A stretch of 41,941 nucleotides of DNA, from contig JAKPQA010000365.1 in assembly GCA_029547025.1 (NCBI GenBank), forward strand, positions 1 to 41,941. Direction: 5' to 3'. Under the pieces are notes generated by a model, which saw nothing but the letters and a program-made list of their open reading frames with translations, was not told the DNA's origin and did not search any database. The DNA is from Armatimonadota bacterium. GTDB taxonomy: Bacteria; Armatimonadota; Zipacnadia; UBA1398; JAKPQA01. The stretch's first letter is position 1. Each line of letters opens with the position of its first letter. Made by a program: the position numbers and the translations under genes. Below, one piece after another: positions 27,766 through 36,700 of this stretch.

Positions 27766-29637
27766 CTATCCCCTCAGCTCTGCGATTAGCCTGGCTGCCT
27801 TGTGCCGCACATCCTGCAGGCGCTGGGTGCTAAACGTCGCGCTGTTCATGGGATTGGCCCATGGGATCCCGTCGACCATGGAGCGCAGCGCCTCCTCGGC
27901 GCGCAACGCCGCCCGCTGTCGCGGGGCGGATGCGGAGTGCTTTGCCCGCTCGATGGCCCGTTCCAGTGTATGGAGGTACGCGTAGTCGTCGACGCCTTCG
28001 CGGATGGACTCCCACGCAATGGTGGGGATGGCGCCCTGGTAGGTGCTCCAGTCATCGGGTTTCAGCAGGTGCGGATAGGCCGTGGCCTGGTCTTTGGGTT
28101 CGCCGGAGTTTACGGCCGAGCCGTCGAAGTCGTTGAACACGTCCTCGTGGGGCCGGCAGAAGGTCCAGGTCACTTGGGCCCGGGCCCCGGTCTTGTACCA
28201 CAACAGGCCCGTGGCATAGCGATTGTGGAACATGAACCCCTCCTGCGGGAATGGGTTCACATAGGAGCCCGAGCCATACCACCAGAACTCGGCACCGGTG
28301 CGCGCGCAGGCCTCTCGGGCTTCCCTGGCCGTGTCCCTCGCACTGACAAGACCCACAACAAAGCACGGCGCGGTCAGGTATTGGCTGGCCTTCTCGAGGA
28401 ACCCGATGTTGTAGAACGTGGCGTACGTCTCGGCTCCGCCTCCGCGCCAGCACTGGTAGTCCTGGATGGCGTAGGTGTTGTCGCCTGAGGGCTCATCGAC
28501 GCCGTAGTAGTACCATCGGGCACCGGCGTCTCTGGTTGCCTCGACGGCTGCCCGCGCCACCACCCGGAGCCCCGCCTTCAGCTTCTCGGGCCACTCGCCG
28601 GCGTGCAGATTCACCTCGATCCCGAGCGCCTGGGCGACGCGCTCCGGCATCCCACCGGCGCTACACACATGCGGCCCGGGCAGCCCCGCCTGCGCGCAGA
28701 GGGCCACGAGCTTCCTGAACGGCGAGGCGTCAAACGTCGCCCGGCCCTCGGCGATGCCGGTGAGATCCGGCTCGCCGAGGGGGATCTCCACCAGACCCGT
28801 GAATCCGTGGCGCGCGAAGTCGCGCACCTCGGCCAGCACCTGTTCGTCGCTCATCGTGCGCCATCGGCCCACGTCGGCGTAGAGCAGCGACAGCCGGTCG
28901 GCGGGGCGCTCCAGCGTGAACGGCAGCACCTCGACCGTGAGGGGGAGCAGTAGCTCGCCTCTTGGGCGGGAGGTGACGCGTACCGCCAGCCGGTACTGGC
29001 CCGCCCGGGCGTGTTCGGTAGCCGTGACCGTCAGCCAGAAAGCCGCGCTCCCGCCCTGACCCACATCGAAGGGCCGTTCCTCAAGGAGTCCTCGCTGGGT
29101 CGGCACGGTCTTCATGCCGTCTGAGCATGGCAGGAGTAGCTCGGGCGTCATGTACCACTGCCTCGACCGCCAACCGGTCCGCTGGGGCCAGAAGTGTTCG
29201 TGCCGCACGTCGACGGTCACGGGCGCGCCGCGTGGGTCGACCTCCACATCGAGGCCCCGTAGGTCGGCCAGCGCGTGGATGCCAAACCAGACAGCCACCG
29301 CCTGCCCCGGCGTGACCAGCGTCGAGAGCCTGGACACGCGCTCCTCGGGTCTCGGGGGCCGGTTCGGCTTGTAGTCACCGGGGTCGGCGGTGACATATGC
29401 CATCATGCGCGCTTCCCGCTCGCGGGCCGTTGGTGACGGAGGTAGCCAGTCTACGGCGGAGAGGCTTGTCTCGGTGAATGCATCGCCGGGGTCGACTGCC
29501 GCGTAGTGGACGCCGCCAATGTCTGCGCTGGGCCTGGTTTGGCCCCAGGCCAGAGCCGAGGTGCCCAACAATGCCACCAGCGCAACCGCGGGTGTGATCC
29601 GCATCATCGTGGTTACCGCCTTCCGTGGAGCCCGCAT
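27766..29637 (-). CDS. Secreted DUF4091 / GH123-like glycosidase
   Basis: This is a 623-residue protein. I chose the ATG that overlaps the stop of the upstream gene (TGATG), giving MRAPRKAVTTMM; an ATG ten or eleven codons further in is also possible. A signal peptide ends near residue 33 (ALAWGQ). A beta-sandwich segment precedes a TIM-barrel. WYYYGVDEP near residue 378 gives the Asp-Glu pair used by GH123 N-acetylgalactosaminidases. The C-terminus has the DUF4091 block AWESIREGVDDYAYL near 545. Enzymes of this type hydrolyse N-acetylhexosamine-containing glycans by substrate-assisted catalysis. Activity is inferred. It converges on the beta-helix gene with a 22-base gap. Confidence 0.82.
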   Translation of the reverse strand: MRAPRKAVTTMMRITPAVALVALLGTSALAWGQTRPSADIGGVHYAAVDPGDAFTETSLSAVDWLPPSPTAREREARMMAYVTADPGDYKPNRPPRPEERVSRLSTLVTPGQAVAVWFGIHALADLRGLDVEVDPRGAPVTVDVRHEHFWPQRTGWRSRQWYMTPELLLPCSDGMKTVPTQRGLLEERPFDVGQGGSAAFWLTVTATEHARAGQYRLAVRVTSRPRGELLLPLTVEVLPFTLERPADRLSLLYADVGRWRTMSDEQVLAEVRDFARHGFTGLVEIPLGEPDLTGIAEGRATFDASPFRKLVALCAQAGLPGPHVCSAGGMPERVAQALGIEVNLHAGEWPEKLKAGLRVVARAAVEATRDAGARWYYYGVDEPSGDNTYAIQDYQCWRGGGAETYATFYNIGFLEKASQYLTAPCFVVGLVSARDTAREAREACARTGAEFWWYGSGSYVNPFPQEGFMFHNRYATGLLWYKTGARAQVTWTFCRPHEDVFNDFDGSAVNSGEPKDQATAYPHLLKPDDWSTYQGAIPTIAWESIREGVDDYAYLHTLERAIERAKHSASAPRQRAALRAEEALRSMVDGIPWANPMNSATFSTQRLQDVRHKAARLIAELRG

Positions 29638-30872
29638 CAGCCGCCAACGACCTCCATGGCGATGCGCGACCACTCGAAGAGACGCTCGGGATCGTAGCGA
29701 ACGGTGCTGATGTCCTTGAGGATCAGCTCGAGCGGACAGCCGTGTTGCTCACAGATGTTGCGTGTGGTCGTCAGGCTCTCCCTTACCTCGTCCGGGTGGA
29801 AGTGGTCTGGGGCGAACACGGCGGGGTTAGGTTTGCGCGAGTAGACATAGTCGGAGCCGATCTCCCTCGCCCCCCGCTGCTCATCGACCCAAGGGCTCAT
29901 CGACACTTTACGAACCTTCGGGATTAACCGCACTTCGGCCATCTTGCCATCGAGGGGGTCGCAGCAGCCGTAGTAGACAAGCCCGAACCGCCCGCAAATG
30001 CGACTGGCGTAATCGACCTCGAACTCCTTGAATGTGGTCGGAGAGACCGTCGAGAACATCTGCGCGAGCCCGAACACCCATAGGTCCTGGGTGCGGGGCC
30101 TCTCCGGATCGTACCCGGGGGCGGGCAGCTCGTCGGTATACGCGCCGGTGCAGTGGATCAGGCACTGCGGTTGGCATAGGAGCCCCTGGCTCTCGAGCTG
30201 GTCGAGCATGGCCATGTATGCATCGGTCAGGCGCCCCACTAGCCGATGCATGTAGTCCGGCCGGTCGATCAGGGTGTACAGCGCGTTCTCGACGCCCATC
30301 CACGTCGAGATGGGGTCCCAGAGCGAAACATAGGGATCACACCCGGAGGCTCGGACCTCGAGGAGGCCGTCGAACAGCTCGTGAGCCACGGCCATCCGGC
30401 GCGCCGTCTCGTCGGTATCGTGGCTGATCCGCGGTGTCTGGATCTTCTCGAGGTCGTCCTCAGTCTGGAACTGGTTCTCGAACTTGTGGCCGACCACTGC
30501 ATTGGTCGGGTCGGTGACGGCGATTTGCTCACGCACGCCTACGCCGAAGCCCGTATTGTGAATTGCCTTCGGGACCAGTATGAATGGCTCGACCACCATA
30601 TCGACGGGGAAGTGGTCCCACTGGAGCAGCAGGCGCCGGAGATGGCCTTCGTATGCCTGGCACTCCGGGTCCTCGCACTCGATGTTGAGTGCGCCGCCGT
30701 AGTTCATCTCGTTCCAGCAGACCTGGTCGATCATGACCATGGGCCGCTCGGGGTTGAGCGCGTTGAGCTTGCGCCAGAGACGCCGCTTCTCCTCTTGCAC
30801 CGGCATGGCAGCGATCTCGGCGACGCGTGCCGCCAGGCCCCGTATGATGGCTATATCGCGCTGGTTGAGCAT
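29637..30872 (-). CDS. Uroporphyrinogen decarboxylase-like protein (UroD superfamily)
   Basis: This is a 411-residue cytosolic protein with no signal peptide. AGAGGAG nine bases before the ATG decides the start (MLNQRDIAI). It has the UroD-like barrel; family-like elements include the CLIHCTGAYTDEL segment (His240, Cys241) and YYGCCDPLDGK (Cys303, Cys304), candidate metal ligands in corrinoid-dependent methyltransferases such as MtaA and relatives. It lacks the ordinary haem-pathway context. Such proteins recur in glycan-degrading loci of Planctomycetota and Lentisphaerota with unknown role. It is directly coupled to the DUF4091 gene by a one-base overlap and lies 95 bases after the DUF6259 gene. 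Whether it decarboxylates or transfers methyl groups is open. Confidence 0.8.
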   Translation of the reverse strand: MLNQRDIAIIRGLAARVAEIAAMPVQEEKRRLWRKLNALNPERPMVMIDQVCWNEMNYGGALNIECEDPECQAYEGHLRRLLLQWDHFPVDMVVEPFILVPKAIHNTGFGVGVREQIAVTDPTNAVVGHKFENQFQTEDDLEKIQTPRISHDTDETARRMAVAHELFDGLLEVRASGCDPYVSLWDPISTWMGVENALYTLIDRPDYMHRLVGRLTDAYMAMLDQLESQGLLCQPQCLIHCTGAYTDELPAPGYDPERPRTQDLWVFGLAQMFSTVSPTTFKEFEVDYASRICGRFGLVYYGCCDPLDGKMAEVRLIPKVRKVSMSPWVDEQRGAREIGSDYVYSRKPNPAVFAPDHFHPDEVRESLTTTRNICEQHGCPLELILKDISTVRYDPERLFEWSRIAMEVVGG

Positions 30873-30967
30873 GTCGACGTCTCCTCTGTGCAACTCGCGA
30901 GCGCCCACGGCGCTTTTCGAAGGGGCGCGCCCCATGGCTGACTGGCCCCGACGTCTGGACCTTGCAG

Positions 30968-33900
30968 CTATGCCTCCAGTCTGAGCACCACAATACCCCG
31001 CGCGGGCAACGTCAGTCGCACACGGCGGCCTCCCTCCACGCGGTAGATGCAGTCACCCGAGCGGTAGACTTCCTCGAGCCCGGTGACTCGGTCTGTGGTC
31101 CACCCGCGGGGCACGCGAAGCGATACGGTGTGCGGCACAGTATCGGTGTTCGTCGCGATCAGCCCCAGCTCGCCCTCGCGGGACTCCCACGCCGAGTGCA
31201 GCACCGCCGGCATGGTCGCGACCTGTCCGGGATGCCACTCGGCCGAGAGCTCGGGCGCATCGCCCGCCATCACCATCGGCCGGAGCATCCGGCCGTAGAG
31301 GCAGAAGGGCCTGGCGGCAAGGTAGGCCTTCGCCAGTGCCGCGAAGTACGCCGTCTCCTCCTCCCGATGGCCGAGCTGGGTGTCATCGAGCCAGCCGATC
31401 TGGGTGCCCCAGACCAGCATCTGCGCGTTCTTCTGCCGGAAGGTCAGGGCATGTTCGTCCGAGTCCGGCGGCGTGTTGTAGCGGCCGTAGAGGATGCCGT
31501 AGCCCGAGTAGACATGGTGGAACATGGGGATCAAGCCCGAGGCCGCGAACGCGGCATTGCACGTCAGGCAGCCGTCGAACAGGTCCAGGAATGGCTCCGC
31601 GTGGTCCTCGGTCGTGAGCGCCAAGTCGGGCTTTGCCGCCCGGCCGCGCTGCTGGCAAAGCTCGACGAGCTTCCGGTAGCTCGGCACCCAGTACTCGCCG
31701 GTGCCTGCCGCGTGCGGGTGGGTCGGATCGAAGCACCGCATGGGGTAGTACGACGCGATCTGGTCGATGTAGACGCCATCGACGTCGAGCTCGCGCGCCA
31801 TGCGCTCGACGATGCCAGCTACCCTCCTCTGCCAGGCGGCGGTGGATGGGCACTGCACCGAGTGGTTCTGCTGGCCCCAGTTCTCGATGTACCGTTCCTG
31901 GTTCACGTCCTTGGTGCATGACTGCTGCGCGCCCTCGTTGGCGAAGCTCTCGGTGTCCGTGTCCCACAGCCGGCCGTTGATGTAGGGCACCACGCGTATG
32001 CCGCCGGCGTGCATTCGCTGGATCTCGCCGGGGAACTCGTCCTTAGCTGGGAAGTAGTCGGGATAGTCGTCATCGAAGGGGATCTGGTGCCAACCGTAGC
32101 GCTGAATGGCCATCGGCACGCCGACAGCCTTGCTCCGTTCGATCGCCTGGTCGCTCGGCGCCGAGACGAACCACGCCCCAAGGTCCACGAACCACTTTGG
32201 GATGTCTTTCCGCTCGGCCAACGGCCCAAGCTGGCACCACTGCTGCTGCAGCGCCCACTGGCGGTAGAGCTCGCACGAGTCGATCCAGTCGCCCTCGAAC
32301 ACACCGATGGCCGTTTCATAGGGCAGCTCGAAGGTGCCCGGCTTGCCGGGCGTGTAGGGCGGGTAGTGTGTCGCGATGTATGAGAGCGACCGCCCCTCCT
32401 CCGGTCGGAACTTGAACCGCTTGTGCCACGCGGCTCCATCGTAGGTCGCGAAGTAGAGCGCCGAGTTGCCCGACTGCACCGACGACATCTGCATCTCCGC
32501 CGCGTGCGAGGGGTAGATCAGGTCCGGCGACTCGTTGATGAGCGGCTTCCGCTCGAGGTACCCAAGGAACCGCGGATACGCCACCGTGCCGGCATCCGGA
32601 TCCACCCGCAGCCCGCTCAGGTAGGGGAAGTCGATCTCCCACAGCGCCCACTTCGTGCTGAGCGTCTTGACACGGATGCTCCACAGCGACTGCCTGGCGC
32701 CGCGCCCGATCCGAGCGCTGACCTCCACGTCGGCGGCGCGGGGTTCGTCGCCCACGGCGATACCGCGCCAGCGGAGCTTGAGCTTGCGCCCATCCTCGGT
32801 CCCGTCGGCCTCGTGCTCCGACGGACTGGCCGAGGTGACCTCGGCGATGGTCCCGGCCTCGTCGCGGAACCGAAGCCGCCAGAGCCCGCCGCCCGCGGCG
32901 CCGGGTCCGAAGTCCCTGTCGCCGTTCGCCGCCCTGAGGCCGCGGACCGGGAAACCGTCCTCGGCCGGGCCGAGGAGAACAGACATCAAGTCGTTGCCCA
33001 CAACCTGCTGCGAGCCCGCCTCAGGTCCCTCCCCACTCACGAGTGCCGCCAAGTGCTTCACCGCTTCCTGTGAACGCTCGAGGTCGGACAGGTCCCCGAC
33101 GACCGAGCTGGTCAGCCCAAGTGCCGCTTCCGTCAGCAGGCGCGCGCGGCCTCTGAGGCGCGGGAGGCGGTCGCGGATTCGCTCCACCTCGAACTCCAGC
33201 GGCCGAACTCTCGCGCTCAGGCGGAGTGCCTCGAGCGCCCGAGCCTGAGCCGTCAACGCCGAGCCGTCACCGCCCGACGGGCCGACGTAGAGCCACCCGC
33301 TGCAGTGGTAGCGTGTGTCGCTCATGGTCACCCAGGGCCCGTGGATGTAGCTCCCCCAGCCTCCGGCCAGCGCCAGGTCCTCGTCGTAGATCCGGCATGG
33401 CATGCCCATGAGGCCGATGGCATGCCGCGCGTCGAACATCCCCGCCAGCGTGGTGCTGACGTACGACGCGTTGGCGCCCGTTAGCGTGCCCGTCCGGTCG
33501 GGCGACGAGACGATCCACGAGGGGTAGCGGAGCTTCTTGTAAACCCGCTGGAACAGGTTCAGCTCCCCCCAGGAGCGAGGCTCTGGCTGCGTGACGAGCG
33601 CCTCGATGCGCACCAGCGGACTGCCGGCGAAGTAGGTGTAGAGGTAGGTGACCTCGGGCCTCCCCGGTGCCGGAGCGCCTGCGGCATCGCAGAACATGGC
33701 GTGGGCCCGCACGGTGCACGCCAGCGGCCGCTGGTCGATGATCTCGACGCGGGGCGAGCGGTCGTCGCGGGCGAAGTACATCCCTTCGATGCCGATGCGG
33801 TCGCCGCACATCTGGAGCACATCCGGCTCGCCGCCATCGGCGTACTCGATCCGCGCCAGCGCCCCCGCATTGGCGGTCAGCGAGTGCACGGCCGTGAAGG

Positions 33901-34258
33901 CGCCGGTCGAGACGCGGATCTCCCCGTCGGTCTCCTCGACGGTGAGCTGTCCGAACCTCGCTTCCTCCGCGCCGGCCTCAAAGCGAATCTCAAACCGCCG
34001 CTCCCCGCTGACCGGAGGGAGCCACGCCAGTTGCGGACCGGCCAGACCCGCAAGGACCTGCGTGGCGCACGGCCCCCGCTCCGCATCGTAGACGCGGGGA
34101 ATCGTGCCGTCGTCAGCGCCGGCCAGCACACGCAGTCCGTCGACATCGACCGTGAGCACCAGCGGCGTCTGCCAGTCGTCTGGGACCGTCGCGTCGATGG
34201 TGGCCGCGGGATTGCCGCCTGCCGCTAGTGCGCCGATGAGTGCATATGTAGTGAGCAT
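30968..34258 (-). CDS. Secreted DUF6259-type glycoside hydrolase-like protein
   Basis: This is a 1096-residue protein. The ATG has AAGGGA about five bases upstream and begins a short signal-like segment (MLTTYALIGALAAGG). A large N-terminal beta-sandwich (to about residue 600) leads into a TIM-barrel. Candidate catalytic residues are Asp in DVDGVYIDQIA (about 824-834) and Glu in TTEDHAEPF (about 880). DLGAWFVSAP (about 695) and WDTDTESF fit the DUF6259 family, related to GH-A-like clan enzymes. It probably hydrolyses a polysaccharide outside the cytoplasm. The signal peptide is weak, so secretion is less certain than for its neighbours. The C39-like peptidase gene ends 46 bases upstream on the same strand. 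Confidence 0.8.
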   Translation of the reverse strand: MLTTYALIGALAAGGNPAATIDATVPDDWQTPLVLTVDVDGLRVLAGADDGTIPRVYDAERGPCATQVLAGLAGPQLAWLPPVSGERRFEIRFEAGAEEARFGQLTVEETDGEIRVSTGAFTAVHSLTANAGALARIEYADGGEPDVLQMCGDRIGIEGMYFARDDRSPRVEIIDQRPLACTVRAHAMFCDAAGAPAPGRPEVTYLYTYFAGSPLVRIEALVTQPEPRSWGELNLFQRVYKKLRYPSWIVSSPDRTGTLTGANASYVSTTLAGMFDARHAIGLMGMPCRIYDEDLALAGGWGSYIHGPWVTMSDTRYHCSGWLYVGPSGGDGSALTAQARALEALRLSARVRPLEFEVERIRDRLPRLRGRARLLTEAALGLTSSVVGDLSDLERSQEAVKHLAALVSGEGPEAGSQQVVGNDLMSVLLGPAEDGFPVRGLRAANGDRDFGPGAAGGGLWRLRFRDEAGTIAEVTSASPSEHEADGTEDGRKLKLRWRGIAVGDEPRAADVEVSARIGRGARQSLWSIRVKTLSTKWALWEIDFPYLSGLRVDPDAGTVAYPRFLGYLERKPLINESPDLIYPSHAAEMQMSSVQSGNSALYFATYDGAAWHKRFKFRPEEGRSLSYIATHYPPYTPGKPGTFELPYETAIGVFEGDWIDSCELYRQWALQQQWCQLGPLAERKDIPKWFVDLGAWFVSAPSDQAIERSKAVGVPMAIQRYGWHQIPFDDDYPDYFPAKDEFPGEIQRMHAGGIRVVPYINGRLWDTDTESFANEGAQQSCTKDVNQERYIENWGQQNHSVQCPSTAAWQRRVAGIVERMARELDVDGVYIDQIASYYPMRCFDPTHPHAAGTGEYWVPSYRKLVELCQQRGRAAKPDLALTTEDHAEPFLDLFDGCLTCNAAFAASGLIPMFHHVYSGYGILYGRYNTPPDSDEHALTFRQKNAQMLVWGTQIGWLDDTQLGHREEETAYFAALAKAYLAARPFCLYGRMLRPMVMAGDAPELSAEWHPGQVATMPAVLHSAWESREGELGLIATNTDTVPHTVSLRVPRGWTTDRVTGLEEVYRSGDCIYRVEGGRRVRLTLPARGIVVLRLEA

Positions 34259-34304
34259 GTGAGTCCCTTCGGGGGCACGGACCGCCCGCGGGATACATGC
34301 TTCG

Positions 34305-35114
34305 CTACCGGCGCGCCGGGGACCTCATTGGGCCCCGCACGAACACAATGGCGCCGATCCACTGTTCCTCGAACTCGGCTCGTGAGAGGTCCGACACGCC
34401 CACGATGGGGTCGTGGACGGTCACCGAGTTCGCGTCGGCCCGCAGGACGGCAACGACGTGAAGTACGCCGCCGAAGATCACTGTGCACGCCAGGCACGGC
34501 TTCGGCGCGGCCACGAGGTCGCTCCACTTGGCGAGGCACCGCTCCTCCGGCCTAAGTCCGGCCGCCAGCAGCCCCTCGCACATACCCAGCGTCGAGGTGC
34601 CCAACCACGGCCGCGTGCCGCAGGCAACGGCTGCCTCATACTCGCTCGTCGGCACGCCCCAGCCGGAGCGTACGATCGCCGTGGCCGCTGCACCACAGCT
34701 CCATCCGGTGCTCTGCAGCAGGTGTCTCTCCCCGGAGAGAGTGCTCAGTCCAAAGACGTTCGCCGCCACGGCCGGAGGTCCGGCGGCCAGCGCGCACTGG
34801 TAGGCTACGAACCCGATCAACAGGCCGGTCAGCGGGCGGCGCAGCCACGTCGCAGGGGTACGGGGGAGCAGCGTGATCACGAGCACGGTGAGCAGCGCGC
34901 ATGGCAGGTGGACCTGCCACCAGCCCCACTCGGGCACCCACCACACGGAGCGAGACCCGCCCCAGGCGACCGTTGCCAGATCGGCGGCCAGCACAGCGGC
35001 CGCCGCTGTGCCCGTCGCACACCGGCATCTGGGCCCACGGCGGACGGCCCACATGCCAAGCCATACCGCCGCAATGACCATGGCCCAGCACGACACCGCG
35101 ATCGACCACGCCAT
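34305..35114 (-). CDS. Polytopic membrane protein with C39-like cysteine peptidase domain
   Basis: This is a 269-residue protein starting at an ATG with GGAGGTG eight bases upstream. Residues 1-115 form about four membrane helices. The C-terminal domain has a papain-like C39 triad: Gln134 (oxyanion), Cys140 in QSTGWSCGAA, His219 in HVVAVL and Asp235 in HDP. C39 peptidases of bacteriocin exporters cut leader peptides after Gly-Gly, but those are fused to an ABC transporter. This one has four helices and no ABC domain, and no double-glycine leader peptide is visible nearby. It may process a surface or secreted protein, or be a pseudo-peptidase. It is probably cotranscribed with the DUF6259 gene. 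Confidence 0.8.
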   Translation of the reverse strand: MAWSIAVSCWAMVIAAVWLGMWAVRRGPRCRCATGTAAAAVLAADLATVAWGGSRSVWWVPEWGWWQVHLPCALLTVLVITLLPRTPATWLRRPLTGLLIGFVAYQCALAAGPPAVAANVFGLSTLSGERHLLQSTGWSCGAAATAIVRSGWGVPTSEYEAAVACGTRPWLGTSTLGMCEGLLAAGLRPEERCLAKWSDLVAAPKPCLACTVIFGGVLHVVAVLRADANSVTVHDPIVGVSDLSRAEFEEQWIGAIVFVRGPMRSPARR

Positions 35115-35391
35115 GGCGAGTCACCTCCAGAGATCGATGGGCGTCTCGACCACTTGGATGGGCGAAGAAGGTCGGGGGTTGGGCCACTCGGGCGCTCCAC
35201 GACCGGGCTTGGGCGGAGGCCCGGCTTCGGCCAGGCGCGAACACCCCTCTGTGGGAGCGATCGGCGCCCGTGCGGAGTCTGCCGAAAGACGGACCTCCGA
35301 TCAGGCCAGTGGGCTTAGACGGAGATTGGGGTCGTGGGCTCGGTAGCCCCCGCCGGTGCGAGTGCTCCGAGCACCACAGGAAGGGCCTGCC
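35115..35391. promoter_or_regulatory. Divergent intergenic region
   Basis: This 277-base region separates the C39-like gene and the sialidase-like gene, so it should hold both promoters. I see no convincing -35/-10 pair. Just before the sialidase ribosome site, GGTGC and GCACC bracket a small dyad (about 35355-35375). No coding sequence is apparent. Confidence 0.3.
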
Positions 35392-36582
35392 ATGAACCAT
35401 CCCTCGACTCCGGTGCGGGCGCTCTTGCTCGCCCTGGCTGCGCTCGTCTCGAGGTCGGAGGCGGGCTGGAAGCCGCTCACTGTCCGCCAGATGGCTGGCG
35501 ACGCTGTCGGCCGCGAGATCGCGGCCGAGGGGCAGATCGTCACCGAGACCTGGAACCGCGTGGTGGCCGTGCCCTACATCGTCTACATGCCTGCCATCGA
35601 CCGCGTCCTCATGCTCGTGGGTTGCGACTACCCCCACCAGCCCATGGTCCTCACCAGCGACGATCGCGGCGCCACGTGGTCTCAGCCCCGACCTGTCTCG
35701 CCCGACCCCGCCGCCAACGCGGCCGCCGGGCTCGGCACCAGCCTGACATACCTCGGCCTGGGCCAGGTTGTCTTCAGTGCGGGGGGTCGGTGGTTCAGCA
35801 AGGACTTTGGCGAGACGTGGGAAGGCCCGGTGCCCATCCCCGCCGCGTCGAATGGGCAGCCCTGGTACCAGTGGGATCCGTACCGCGTCGATCACGACCC
35901 CATCACGCAGGAGCCCACCCGCCTGATCGAGACCGGCTACAACTGGGAGGGTGGCGGGCCGGAGTCGCCGACGGGCTACGAGCAGGGCTTCATCCGGTTC
36001 AGTACCGACTGCGGCCGCACGTGGAGCGAGGACATCCGAGTGCCCCAGTGGCATGCGGTCTCCGAGGTCGCGCTGTGCCGCGCCAAGGACGGTACCCTCG
36101 TCGCGGCCTGCCGCACCGACATGGCTCGGCAGTACTTCGGCAGCATCGACCACTACGAGGGCCTGGGCGTCTGCACCTCGACCGACGACGGCCACACGTG
36201 GTCGCCCGTGAACCGGCTCTACGACTTCGGGCGGCACCACCCCTGCATGGTACTGATGGCCAACGGCGATCTGGTGATGACCTACGTCGTCCGCCTGGGC
36301 TACCCGCGCAACGCCGACGGGCTGCCTCAGTTTGGGATCGAGGCCATCGTGAGCCGCGACAACGGCGCCAGTTGGGACATCGCGCATCGGTACGTCCTCG
36401 CCGAGTGGTCGGGCAATCGCACTGGGCCGAACGAGTGGTGGGCCAGCAGCCAGGCTACGTCGACCGTACTGCTCCCGGATGGCTCTCTGCTGACTGCCTA
36501 CGGAACGGGCTACCGGAGCGAGCCGATGGAGAACGGCCTGCCTGGCCCGAGGGACGTCGGCCTCATCCACTGGCGGCCGTAG
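35392..36582 (+). CDS. Secreted sialidase-like protein with five Asp boxes
   Basis: This is a 396-residue protein. The ATG is preceded by AGGAAGGG at six bases; upstream in-frame codons are not needed. A signal peptide ends near residue 24. Five Asp boxes (S-x-D-x-G-x-[TS]-W) mark the sialidase six-bladed propeller: TSDDRGATW near 88, SKDFGETW near 136, STDCGRTW near 203, STDDGHTW near 264 and SRDNGASW near 321. Exo-sialidases remove terminal sialic acids, but many Asp-box proteins act on other sugars. I could not identify a full arginine triad. It points away from the C39-like gene and toward the alpha/beta hydrolase. Confidence 0.85.
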   Translation: MNHPSTPVRALLLALAALVSRSEAGWKPLTVRQMAGDAVGREIAAEGQIVTETWNRVVAVPYIVYMPAIDRVLMLVGCDYPHQPMVLTSDDRGATWSQPRPVSPDPAANAAAGLGTSLTYLGLGQVVFSAGGRWFSKDFGETWEGPVPIPAASNGQPWYQWDPYRVDHDPITQEPTRLIETGYNWEGGGPESPTGYEQGFIRFSTDCGRTWSEDIRVPQWHAVSEVALCRAKDGTLVAACRTDMARQYFGSIDHYEGLGVCTSTDDGHTWSPVNRLYDFGRHHPCMVLMANGDLVMTYVVRLGYPRNADGLPQFGIEAIVSRDNGASWDIAHRYVLAEWSGNRTGPNEWWASSQATSTVLLPDGSLLTAYGTGYRSEPMENGLPGPRDVGLIHWRP

Positions 36583-36700
36583 GCATCCGCGAGCCTCCGC
36601 TGGACAGCCGCCAGGGTCGGCAACGGGTAGGTTTCCAGGGCCGCCCACTTTCCGAGACCTGCACGGCTCTCGCGGGTTCTATGGAGGACAGGAGGTCGCC

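Noticed and set aside
34636-36648. A long minus-strand open frame antisense to the sialidase-like gene and running on to the C39-like gene.
   Set aside because: It covers two oppositely oriented well-supported genes and shows no recognisable domain.
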